Source of the DNA: UBA11051 sp964390495
Lineage (GTDB): Bacteria; Armatimonadota; Zipacnadia; Zipacnadales; UBA11051
Reading direction: 5' to 3'
Assembly: GCA_964390495.1 (NCBI GenBank)
Contig: CAYMIN010000016.1
Location: 20,086 to 84,085 of the forward strand
DNA length: 64,000 nucleotides
Every line of letters starts with the position of its first letter. The first letter of the stretch is position 1. This document shows positions 25,720 to 34,479 of the stretch, piece by piece. A program made the position numbers and the translations under genes. Below the pieces are notes generated by a model. It made no database searches. It was given only the letters and a program-made list of their open reading frames with translations, and was not told where the DNA came from.

Positions 25720-28053
25720 CTATCCGAATATCGCATCCAGCAGATACAGCGCGGCCCGCTTGTCGGGGATGCGCCCACGCACTGCGCTGTCGAGGTCGCT
25801 CATCGCAAAGGCCGGAACCGCCGACCCGACACATGACGGGCAGCCATCCTCGCAGCCGCATTCGCTGATGACGGTATGCACCGCCGCCATCAGTTCCTCG
25901 ATGCAGTCCAGGCAGCGCCGCGCATAGCCCATTCCGCCGGGATAGCGGTCATGCAGAAACAGGGCATCCCGCTTCAGGCAGCTTGCCTCCACCACGGTGC
26001 CGATGTCCTGGGGATCGCACATGACGAAAAGCGGGGCCACCTCGACCATCACATTAGCAATCCCGATCAGCGCCTCGCCCATGATCATCTTCTGTTTCAA
26101 CATTCGCTCGGCCAGCTCCTCCGGCGGCGCAAACCACATCGCTACCGTCTCCAGCGTCTGCGGCGGTAGCTCCAGCTCCTCGAAGCCGAGGCTGTCGCGC
26201 GAGTGGAAGCGGACCTTCTTGAACATCGGTATCGAGGTCGTGACCGTAACATCTCCGAAGCCGGCCAGCCCGCCGCGCCACTCCTGGTGCTGCTCGGTCT
26301 CATCTATCCGGAGTTGCGAGGTCTGCACTGATTGCGTGTAGTAGTCGAGGTCGCATTTCTCGACATGCGCGATCTTCTGCTCGAGGTCGAGCTGATTGAC
26401 GAAATAGGTCTCCGCCCCGTGAATATAGACCGCATGGTCGTGAAGCTGCCCCAGAGCGCTGATTTCGTCAATCGTGCCGATGACCTGCTCGCCCTCCGAC
26501 TCCTCCTGGATGGTATAGACCGGGCCGGCGATATTGCGCAGATTGACCGCAGCCGCCGGGTACTCCGAAGACGCCCAGTACCAGTGCCTCTCCAGATGCT
26601 TGACGAGCTGCTCCTCCTCGAGCAGCTCCAGCACCACCTCGGCATACGGCCCAAAGAGCTCGGCCTCCTCGTCGGCCAGCGGCAGTTCATGCGTGGCGCA
26701 GCGGATATGGCCGATGGCGATATGCGGGTTATCGGCATCCACCACCGCCTGCTCGGGACTTTGAGCGAACATATAGTCGGAGTGGGTCATCAGGTACTGG
26801 TCCATGGGCATGTTCTGCCCCACCAGGAAGACCACCGATTCCTCCAGACCCCGGCCGGCGCGCCCGGCTTGCTGCCACAAGCTCGCCACCGTGCCCGGGT
26901 AGCCCACCAGCACGCAGGCGTCGAGGCTGCCGATATCAATCCCCAACTCCAGCGCGTTGGTACTGGCTACACCCATTATCTCCTTGCTGACCAGCTTGCG
27001 CTCGATCTCCCGCCGCTGTTCGGGCAGGTAGCCGCCGCGGTAGGCGTGCACCGCCTCCGATAAGCGCCGCGACTTGGGCCGCAGCCGGTCGCGCGTGTTC
27101 TTGAAGATGAGTTCGGCGGCCAGCCGCGTCCGCACAAACACGATAGTCTGGATGCCCTCCTCTACCAGCGCGGTCAGCAGATAGACGCCTTCCCACAGCG
27201 GGCTTTTGCGGTCACCACCCACCCGCCAGTGCTCCGGCTTACCTCGCGCCGCCGTTTCCAGCGGCGGCGGATTCCACAGCACGAACCGCTTGGGGCCGCG
27301 CGGCGAACCGTCATTGCCGATCAGCTCCATCGGCTGGCCGGTGATGCGCTCGGCGTGCTCCCGTGGGTTCGCGATAGTCGCCGAGGAGCAGACGAACTGC
27401 GGTGCCGAGCCGTAGTGTCGGCAAATCCGCCCGAGCCGCCGCAGCACATTGGCCAGATGCGAGCCGAACACCCCGCGATAGGCGTGCACCTCGTCAACGA
27501 TCACGTATTGTAGGTGCGTGAAGAAGCGGTTCCAGCGCGCATGCTGCGGCAGGATGCCCTGGTGCAGCATGTCGGGGTTGGTCAGGATGATGTTGGCCCC
27601 GTCGCGCAGTCTGCGCCGCAGGTTCTGCGGGGTATCGCCGTCGTAGGTGCCGGCCAGGAACTCGACGCCCTGGTCGGACATGCTGAACTGGCCCAGGCCC
27701 CGGAGCTGGTCCTGAGCCAGTGCCTTGGTGGGGTAGATGCAGAGCGCGGTGGCCGCGCCGTCCTCGGCCAGTGTCTCGACGATCGGTATGTTATAGCAGA
27801 GCGTCTTACCGGAAGCCGTGCCGGTGACGATGACGACATTGTTGCCCTCTCTGATGTTGGCTATGGCCTCAGCCTGGTGGCTGTAGAGCCGGCTGATGCC
27901 CTGCTTGTGCAGGGCCGCCTGCACAGCCGGGTGCAGCCCGCCGGGCACTTCGCCATACACAGCCGGCCGCGCCGGTATCATCTCCACGTGCATGATCTGG
28001 TCGGCGAAGAATTCGTGGTTGGCAATCCGGTCCAGGAAGGTTTCTACATCCAT
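25720..28053 (-). CDS. MrfA/YprA-like DExH helicase with DUF1998-type domain (copy 1)
   Basis: A 777-aa superfamily 2 helicase. The Walker A is GTASGKT (78-84), the Walker B box reads DEVH, and motif VI is QQAGRAGRG. The C-terminal region has the cysteine cluster CGCEDGCPSCVG (near 731-742) expected to bind zinc, as in the DUF1998 domain. B. subtilis MrfA, of this family, is a 3'-5' helicase needed for repair of mitomycin-C lesions. The start at 28053 has TAGGAG upstream. It lies downstream of a longer paralogue (28180) and a MrfB-like exonuclease gene (31004) on the same strand, which strongly supports a repair role. Confidence 0.88.
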   Translation of the reverse strand: MDVETFLDRIANHEFFADQIMHVEMIPARPAVYGEVPGGLHPAVQAALHKQGISRLYSHQAEAIANIREGNNVVIVTGTASGKTLCYNIPIVETLAEDGAATALCIYPTKALAQDQLRGLGQFSMSDQGVEFLAGTYDGDTPQNLRRRLRDGANIILTNPDMLHQGILPQHARWNRFFTHLQYVIVDEVHAYRGVFGSHLANVLRRLGRICRHYGSAPQFVCSSATIANPREHAERITGQPMELIGNDGSPRGPKRFVLWNPPPLETAARGKPEHWRVGGDRKSPLWEGVYLLTALVEEGIQTIVFVRTRLAAELIFKNTRDRLRPKSRRLSEAVHAYRGGYLPEQRREIERKLVSKEIMGVASTNALELGIDIGSLDACVLVGYPGTVASLWQQAGRAGRGLEESVVFLVGQNMPMDQYLMTHSDYMFAQSPEQAVVDADNPHIAIGHIRCATHELPLADEEAELFGPYAEVVLELLEEEQLVKHLERHWYWASSEYPAAAVNLRNIAGPVYTIQEESEGEQVIGTIDEISALGQLHDHAVYIHGAETYFVNQLDLEQKIAHVEKCDLDYYTQSVQTSQLRIDETEQHQEWRGGLAGFGDVTVTTSIPMFKKVRFHSRDSLGFEELELPPQTLETVAMWFAPPEELAERMLKQKMIMGEALIGIANVMVEVAPLFVMCDPQDIGTVVEASCLKRDALFLHDRYPGGMGYARRCLDCIEELMAAVHTVISECGCEDGCPSCVGSAVPAFAMSDLDSAVRGRIPDKRAALYLLDAIFG

Positions 28054-28179
28054 CAGTAGCTCCTAGGCAGTCTATCTTCGCGTGTGTTGGCCTTCGCGAT
28101 CATGATCCCGTGGGTCAGGCTTTCCAGGCCGACTCTGCTAGCCATTGCCTCGCAGCGCATAGCGCCCGCCTCCGCTGAT

Positions 28180-30999
28180 CTACTTCCCATCCTGCTTCCG
28201 CTGCTTCTTGATTTTCCTGGCCCGGGCCGCCAGCGCGTCCCCCTGCTGACGCGGTGTCATGCTCTGTTGGCCCTTTGCCGGCCCGGCCACATCGGCCAGC
28301 TCCCTGTCCGGCGCAACCTGCTCTTTCTTCTTACGCGGGCGGCTGGGGAAGTATGTCGGCGGCTTATTGCTGCGTTTGCTCATGCCCTCCGGCGCTTTCC
28401 CACGGCCCACATGGGCTGGTAAATCGTCCGAGGGTACGCTCTTTGCGATCCGCTTACGTAGCTCCTTATCGAGGCTTCTACGCCGCTGCTGTCGCATCGC
28501 GACATCAGCCTCATCCAGCGTTGCTGGGGCCTCGGCGGCGGGGTACTGCGTTTGCGGGTGGGGCTGGATCGGGTGGAATATCTGCGGCTCGCGCATCCGC
28601 TCCAGTCTCCGCCGCAGCGCCATCTCCAGACGCAGCTTGTGCTCGGCCTTTGAATCGGTCAGCGTCTCCACGTCCGGCTTCTGCAGATTCGTCATATCGC
28701 CGAGGTAGTCCTCCAGGATCATCAGCGCCGCCTGCTTGGACGGGATATGCGCCTCCCCGCGCGCCACGTTCCAGGTCGCGTACTGGCGCAGCGGCTTGCC
28801 CACACAGCAGGGGCAGCCGTCCTGGCAGGGGCATTGGCGGATCTGCTCCAGCACGGCGGGCATAATCTCACCCAGCCGCTCGTAGGCCTTCGCGGTGAAG
28901 CCCAGCCCCAGCGGGTAGCGCTCGTAGATGAAGATGGCGTTCCACGGCGAGTTGGCGCTGCCGATGGAGTGCGAGAAATCCAGCGTATCGCAGGTCATAA
29001 AGGTCGGCAGCAGCATCCTGGTAGCATAGCCGATCCCCCGCAGGCCGCTGTGGGCATCCAGGCCCGCCTGCCGCACTTGTGCCATCAGCTCATCCGGCGG
29101 CACCTGCCATACCGCCATCGTCTCCAGTTGCATGGTCGGCAGATTCACACCGTGCTGAGAGATTGCATCCAGCGAGTAGAAGTGGACCTTCTCATACATC
29201 CGGGTATCGAAGTAGGCGGTGACTTCGCCCCAGTAGGCGTGGCCGGTGCCGAACGGCTTCTCGCGCAGGATGTTGTCAACATGGTGCACGTCGGTGCCGC
29301 CGATGGGCTGGGTGTAGTAGTCCACCTCCACGCGCCTGACCCGCGCCAGCTTGCGTTCCAGGTCCAGCTCCAGCACCTCATAGGTGTCGCCCTGGTGCAG
29401 GTAGATGGCCCCGGGGTGCAGAATCGGCGGTGCGTCGAACTTGTTGACCTCCCCCAGCACCTCACCGCTGTCAGCGTCCTCAATCAACACATTCGCGTCG
29501 GCGTAGTCGCGCAGCGAGACCTCGTGCTGGGGCGTCTCGCTGGCGGCGTGATACCACATATCCCCAAGCCGCTTGACTTTGCGGTTCGCCTCCAGGATCG
29601 CCAGGACCATCGCCGCGTGCTCGCCAAACAGGTCGGCCTCCGCCTCTGGCAGCGGCAGCTCATGGGTGGCACAGCGCAGGTGCGATGTGATGACGAAGGG
29701 GTTGTCCTCATCTATGACGGCCTGCTCAACGGGCCGGCCGAACAGGTAGTCCGGGTGGCTCATCACGTACTGGTTGATGGCGGTGTCGAGGCCGACCAGG
29801 ATCACCAGGCTGTCGCGGTCCTGGCGGCCGGCGCGGCCTGACTGCTGAAAAAACGAGGCCAGCGTCCCTGGATAGCCGACCAGAATACTGGCATCCAGCT
29901 TGCCTACGTCAATCCCCAACTCCAGCGCCCGGGTGGTGCTTACCCCCATCAACTCGCCGCTGAACAGGGCGCGCTCGATCTCGCGCCGCTCCTGTGGTAG
30001 GTAGCCGCCCCGGTACGGCGACACCTTCTTCGCAAGCTGCGGTGCTACTTCGCCGAGCTTTTCGCACACATAACGGTAGATCATCTCGGCGGTCATCTTG
30101 GCCTTCGAGAAGGTGATGGTGGGCACCTCGTGCTGGATCAGCATCGCCATCAGCTCGTGGGCCTCGACGTTGGCGCTGCGCCGCGACCGCCAGTCGGTAG
30201 CCCGCACTTGCGGCGGATTCCAGAACACGTAGGTGCGCTTGCCCCGAGGGCTGCCGTCTTCGTCAATCAGCCTCATCGGCCGGCCGGTCAGCGCCTCGCC
30301 AAGCTGTTGCGGATTGGCGATGGTTGCCGAGCACGCCACGATCCGCGGCGAGGCGCCGTAGTGACTGCACACCCGCAGGAATCGCCGCAGCAGGTTCGCC
30401 ATATTCGAGCCGAAGATGCCGCTATACACGTGCAGCTCGTCCAGCACCAGCACCCGCAGATTCGCCAGAAAGCGCGCCCAGCGCCCGTGCTGCGGCATGA
30501 TCCCGGCATGAAGCATATCGGGGTTGGAGAAGATGACTGATCCCTGATCCCGCAGCTTGCGCCGCGTGGTGGAGGGCGTATCACCGTCGTACACGCCGGC
30601 TGAGACCTGCTCCAGCCCGGCGACCTTCAGTGCCTCATCAAATCCCCTGAACTGGTCCTGCGACAGCGCCTTGGTGGGGAAGAGCAACAGGGCGGTGGCC
30701 TCGCGGTCGTTCAGCAGCATCTCGACAATCGGCACTACATAGCACAGCGACTTGCCGGAGGCGGTACCGGTGACGATCAAAGTATCCTCGCCGGCGTGGA
30801 AGCTGTCGAGGGCCTCGGCCTGGTGGGAGTAGAGCTGTTTTATCCCGCGCGCCGCCAGCATCTTGCGAACCGCTGCCGGCAGCGGCTCGGCGGGGTCGGC
30901 GTACCTGGCCGCCCGCGCGCCGACTTCCCGGACATAGACGATCTGCCCGGCGTAATCAGCCGATGCCTCAATCTCTTGCAGGAAGGCTGCTACATCCAT
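28180..30999 (-). CDS. MrfA/YprA-like DExH helicase with DUF1998-type domain and basic tail (copy 2)
   Basis: A 939-aa paralogue of the helicase at 25720. It has the same start (MDVAAFLQEI against MDVETFLDRI), Walker A GTASGKS at 78-84, a DELH box and SGRAGRQ motif VI. Its zinc-type cysteine cluster is CPCQDGCPCCVG (near 719-730). Unlike copy 1 it continues with about 170 extra residues rich in Lys, Arg and Gln, ending in ARKIKKQRKQDGK; this tail is probably disordered and binds nucleic acid. The gene starts 4 bp after the stop of the exonuclease gene, so translation is likely coupled. The role is inferred to be crosslink or bulky-lesion repair. Confidence 0.87.
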   Translation of the reverse strand: MDVAAFLQEIEASADYAGQIVYVREVGARAARYADPAEPLPAAVRKMLAARGIKQLYSHQAEALDSFHAGEDTLIVTGTASGKSLCYVVPIVEMLLNDREATALLLFPTKALSQDQFRGFDEALKVAGLEQVSAGVYDGDTPSTTRRKLRDQGSVIFSNPDMLHAGIMPQHGRWARFLANLRVLVLDELHVYSGIFGSNMANLLRRFLRVCSHYGASPRIVACSATIANPQQLGEALTGRPMRLIDEDGSPRGKRTYVFWNPPQVRATDWRSRRSANVEAHELMAMLIQHEVPTITFSKAKMTAEMIYRYVCEKLGEVAPQLAKKVSPYRGGYLPQERREIERALFSGELMGVSTTRALELGIDVGKLDASILVGYPGTLASFFQQSGRAGRQDRDSLVILVGLDTAINQYVMSHPDYLFGRPVEQAVIDEDNPFVITSHLRCATHELPLPEAEADLFGEHAAMVLAILEANRKVKRLGDMWYHAASETPQHEVSLRDYADANVLIEDADSGEVLGEVNKFDAPPILHPGAIYLHQGDTYEVLELDLERKLARVRRVEVDYYTQPIGGTDVHHVDNILREKPFGTGHAYWGEVTAYFDTRMYEKVHFYSLDAISQHGVNLPTMQLETMAVWQVPPDELMAQVRQAGLDAHSGLRGIGYATRMLLPTFMTCDTLDFSHSIGSANSPWNAIFIYERYPLGLGFTAKAYERLGEIMPAVLEQIRQCPCQDGCPCCVGKPLRQYATWNVARGEAHIPSKQAALMILEDYLGDMTNLQKPDVETLTDSKAEHKLRLEMALRRRLERMREPQIFHPIQPHPQTQYPAAEAPATLDEADVAMRQQRRRSLDKELRKRIAKSVPSDDLPAHVGRGKAPEGMSKRSNKPPTYFPSRPRKKKEQVAPDRELADVAGPAKGQQSMTPRQQGDALAARARKIKKQRKQDGK

Positions 31000-31003
31000 T
31001 GCC

Positions 31004-32026
31004 CTATGGTGGTGGCAGTTTCAGCATTAGTTCGGCCAGGGTTATCAAATCCAGCACATTGTGCTGCAGGATTGCGATCATCTGTACGGCATTGCCGCTG
31101 CGCACGAATTCGTGATAGGCCTCAGGTATCGCGCTGCCGGGGATATCATCATAGCGGGGCCGGCCGCAGATGTTGGTCTCCAGCGTCTGCAGCTTGCAGT
31201 CAGGGAGCCTACCTCCCCACACTCGGCGCGCCTCATGCAGCAAATCGCAGTGGGCGAAATCCGCCGCGAAGGCCACGCCGGTGGCCGCCGCCCGCATCTG
31301 TACATACGGCAGGTCGTAGGCCTTGCCATTGAACGATACCAGCAGCAGCTTGTCGGCGGCGGCGGCGGCCAGCAGCGAAATCACCGCCGCTTCCTCGGCG
31401 TAGTTGCGGGCCAGGTACTGATTGACCACTAAGCCTTCGTCTTCCCACTCCATTGTCCCGATTAAGAACAGCGGTGTGCTGCTCAGGCCGGTGGTCTCCA
31501 GGTCCAGGAATATCAGGTCTTGGGGTTGCAGCTTGTCGGTCGCACCGGCGCCCAGCAACAGCCGCCGCAGATGCGACTCCTCGCGGGCAAGAGCCGCCTG
31601 CAAATCGCCCGAAAGCTGATGATATTGTGCTTCCAGATCGGCTAGGGGGTTCCTGATCAGATACGCCCGGCCACCGACCGGCGCGGCGGTCTCGACGCCC
31701 GCAACGGCCTCTTCCAGCTTTACCGGCTCTCTGACTGGTGGCTGCCATACCGGCTCCGGTTCCGGCGCGCGCTTGTGCGTATGCCGTCGTACCGATGCCG
31801 GCTGGCGCTGGCCGGTCGTGGGATGGAGCTTACGCAGCTTACGGCGCAACTCGCTCATATCCCCGGCTCGCCGCATTGGCTCCAGGGCCTCGCCGCCTTG
31901 CGCCTGGCCGTTGTCGGAGCTGTCGTTGCCGTTCACGCCGCCTGGCCTCCGCTGTTGCGCCGCATACTTCCGCCGCCCTGCATTATATAGCCATCCGAAC
32001 AGTTGTTCAAGCCACCCCCCTCTCAT
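31004..32026 (-). CDS. MrfB/YprB-like DEDD-type exonuclease
   Basis: A 340-aa protein with a C-terminal RNase H-like (YprB/RNase_H_2) domain. Acidic motifs are DLETTG (Asp175, Glu177), SFNGKAYDLP, and HNVLDLITL, which match the DEDDh exonuclease pattern. The N-terminal ~130 residues are basic, low-complexity and probably a flexible linker. In B. subtilis the MrfB exonuclease works with MrfA on mitomycin-C damage. Here the gene is first in the cassette and is followed after 4 bp by a MrfA-like helicase. The ATG at 32026 has GGGAG 14 bases upstream; the Met at residue 51 is a less likely alternative start. Confidence 0.82.
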   Translation of the reverse strand: MRGGWLEQLFGWLYNAGRRKYAAQQRRPGGVNGNDSSDNGQAQGGEALEPMRRAGDMSELRRKLRKLHPTTGQRQPASVRRHTHKRAPEPEPVWQPPVREPVKLEEAVAGVETAAPVGGRAYLIRNPLADLEAQYHQLSGDLQAALAREESHLRRLLLGAGATDKLQPQDLIFLDLETTGLSSTPLFLIGTMEWEDEGLVVNQYLARNYAEEAAVISLLAAAAADKLLLVSFNGKAYDLPYVQMRAAATGVAFAADFAHCDLLHEARRVWGGRLPDCKLQTLETNICGRPRYDDIPGSAIPEAYHEFVRSGNAVQMIAILQHNVLDLITLAELMLKLPPP

Positions 32027-32163
32027 CCTGCTTTTATCTCCCGATTCAGGCAGGACAATCGAGTCACGCTGGTGTATTATTACTCTTGGTCGGCATCGAG
32101 CGAATGATTCATAGGACGCGTAGCTTCCAGCCCGAGGTCGTTACTAGCCACCCGAGGCAGCAG

Positions 32164-34479
32164 ATGCGCATCTTTGACGAAAACAATATCAACGCCAGGC
32201 TTATCCGCGTATCCGAAGACACCCTCTGGGCGGTCTGGAACACCTGGCGCGATGTCGCCACTCGCGTGTTCGCTACCTGCATCGGGCCGGAGACCTTCTC
32301 GCCCATCCAGCCGCTCTCTGAGACTGCCGATACCCAGGCAAATCCGGTAGCCGCGGCCGCCGGGGGCCTGGTGCATTTCTTCTGGCTGGCCAAAGACGGT
32401 ACGGACAAGTGCATCATGACCCGCCGCTATGAGGGCGGGTTCGCGGATCAGCAGGTACTTGTGCAGCTTCCGGCGGGCGCTTGCTGCGGCCATCTTGAGG
32501 CCGTCGCTGATGTAACCGGCGCGGTATGGCTGGCCCGCACTCAGATGCTTGACGGGCAGGGCAGCATCGAGCTACTCCGGATCGCAGACGGTGCCGTGGA
32601 CGCCCGTCATAGCTTGCGGGCCGACCAGCGCCACAACCAGCGGCCGGCTCTGGCAGCCGCCGACGGCGGTGTCTGGGTGGTCTGGGATTCTTTCTGCGAT
32701 GGCTCCTACGATATCTACGGCTGTCGCGTTGACCGCGGCGGCCCGGCCCCAGTCGAGCGCATCAGTCAGTCACCGCTCTGGAGCACCATCCCGGCGCTGA
32801 CCATTGACGGCCAGGGCCGACCGTGGGTGGCCTGGGTGGCATGGCAGGACTGTATCAACGAGGATAGCGTCTTCGACCAGGCTTTCAGCATCGCGTGTGC
32901 GGTTCGCGATGACGAGGGCTGGCGGGCTGTTTGCGACAACGCTGGCAATCCGGCCTGTGTGGATCTGCGCCACGGGTTGACCCTGGGCCAGCCGAGGGGC
33001 TGGTATCAGAGCTACCGGGGCCGCCGTCGCCGGCCTCTTCTCCGGCTCGCTGACGACGGAGCGGTCTGGCTGATGTGGGAGCGCAAGGCCGAGCACAACG
33101 GCCCGACCGCCAGCGCCACCGGTGTTCTTCTGGGGCGGCGCTGGCAGGACGGACAATGGTCGCAGAGGCGGCTGCTCGCCGAGGGCAAGGTCTTCTACGA
33201 GGTGGAAACCGGGGGCCCCTTGCGTGCTGCAGGCTTCCACTGCCTCGCCCGCGAGGTGATCACCGAGCATCTCTTCTTCGAGACATGCACGCCCTCGCCG
33301 GCGCCTCCTGATGAGGAGATAGACTGGTCCGAATGGCGGCCGGTTGAGCCTGACGTGGTGGTACGGGACCGCTGCCAGGCCATCCCGACCGAGGACGCCT
33401 TCACCTCCTGCGGCCCCTATACGCTCTACTGGGCCGACCTGCACAACCATTCCAATGTCTCCATCCCGCCGTGTGGTGAGCCTGACGAGCTCCTGATGTA
33501 TGGTCGTGAGAAGTCGCTTCTGGGCATCTGCGCGGTCACCGACAACGATCACTGCTGGGGCGGGCGGACTTACACCGAATACGACTGGGACCTCTACAAG
33601 GGCTGGGTGAGCGTGTTCAATCAGCCGGGGCGGTACGTGGTACTGCCCGGCTATGAGTTCAGTTACAAGGGCAGCGAGATGTTCACTCCCTTCGAGGTCA
33701 TGCTGCAGGATGCAGTGGACCGCATTTGTGGCTTCGAGAAGCGCATTGACCACCGCTCGGTCTATTCCGATGACCCCGACATGGTGATGCTGCGCTGGCG
33801 CGAAGCGGGCTCGGACCCGATGCGTACGCTACTGAATCTGGCTAGCGAAAAGGGCTATCTGCTCCACCCGCACCACGCGACGTGGCAGGTCTATGACGAC
33901 GAATTGGAGCGCAATGTCGAGGTCTGCTCCGGCTTTTCCATCTACATTGATGATGAGGACACCTACCGCGAAGCTCTCTTGTCCGGCAAGCGCGTCGGCT
34001 TCGTCGCCGGCGGTGACAATCATCGCCGCGCTCCCGGCCTCAACGGCGGTCTGACGGGCATTTGGGCTGAGCGGCTCGACCGTTCGTGTGTGCTGGAGGC
34101 GCTGCGGCGGCATCGCTGCTTTGCCACTGCCGGCGAGCGTTTCGGTCTGATGCTGCGGGTCAATGAGGCCTGGATGGGCGAGAGCATCGTCACACAGCAG
34201 CCGCCCCGCATAACCGTGCGCGCCCAGGGCCTGCCGGATGAGGACTACCAGGCGGTGCTCTTGCGCGATGAGCAGGTCATAGCCGAAGCGCGCTTCACCG
34301 GCAAGCTGGCGATCGAGCACGAAGATGCCGACCTGCCACCGGGCGACCATTGCTACCGGGTTGAGATACATGGCAGGCCCTCGCCCGATTACCCGGCCAA
34401 TACCGCGCCAGCTTTTCGGGCTCGTGCCTGGAGCAGTCCCGTCTGGGTTCAGCGCGACGACAGGAGCGAAGTCAAATGA
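32164..34479 (+). CDS. PHP-domain protein with N-terminal propeller-like region (paralogue)
   Basis: A 771-aa paralogue of the protein at 17845. The N-terminal ~400 residues have repeated beta blocks with VWVVWDSF, PWVAWVAW and VWLMWERK. The PHP-type domain carries ADLHNHS (Asp425, His427, His429), TDNDH and GDNH (Asp618, His620); HPHH occurs between them. The frame is open further upstream, but that stretch overlaps the exonuclease gene. An ATG at 32104 is possible, yet a dispersed repeat motif lies just after it (32123-32135), and the ATG at 32164 has GAGG at proper spacing. The stop overlaps the next start (ATGA). The metal-dependent hydrolase role is inferred from the motifs; substrate unknown. 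Confidence 0.72.
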   Translation: MRIFDENNINARLIRVSEDTLWAVWNTWRDVATRVFATCIGPETFSPIQPLSETADTQANPVAAAAGGLVHFFWLAKDGTDKCIMTRRYEGGFADQQVLVQLPAGACCGHLEAVADVTGAVWLARTQMLDGQGSIELLRIADGAVDARHSLRADQRHNQRPALAAADGGVWVVWDSFCDGSYDIYGCRVDRGGPAPVERISQSPLWSTIPALTIDGQGRPWVAWVAWQDCINEDSVFDQAFSIACAVRDDEGWRAVCDNAGNPACVDLRHGLTLGQPRGWYQSYRGRRRRPLLRLADDGAVWLMWERKAEHNGPTASATGVLLGRRWQDGQWSQRRLLAEGKVFYEVETGGPLRAAGFHCLAREVITEHLFFETCTPSPAPPDEEIDWSEWRPVEPDVVVRDRCQAIPTEDAFTSCGPYTLYWADLHNHSNVSIPPCGEPDELLMYGREKSLLGICAVTDNDHCWGGRTYTEYDWDLYKGWVSVFNQPGRYVVLPGYEFSYKGSEMFTPFEVMLQDAVDRICGFEKRIDHRSVYSDDPDMVMLRWREAGSDPMRTLLNLASEKGYLLHPHHATWQVYDDELERNVEVCSGFSIYIDDEDTYREALLSGKRVGFVAGGDNHRRAPGLNGGLTGIWAERLDRSCVLEALRRHRCFATAGERFGLMLRVNEAWMGESIVTQQPPRITVRAQGLPDEDYQAVLLRDEQVIAEARFTGKLAIEHEDADLPPGDHCYRVEIHGRPSPDYPANTAPAFRARAWSSPVWVQRDDRSEVK

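Noticed and set aside
28747..29841. Open frame antisense to the longer helicase
   Set aside because: It overlaps conserved helicase motifs on the minus strand and shows no family resemblance.
31738..32163. Longer N-terminus for the second PHP protein
   Set aside because: The extension overlaps the exonuclease gene, is Ala/Arg-rich out-of-frame-like sequence, and contains a dispersed intergenic repeat motif.
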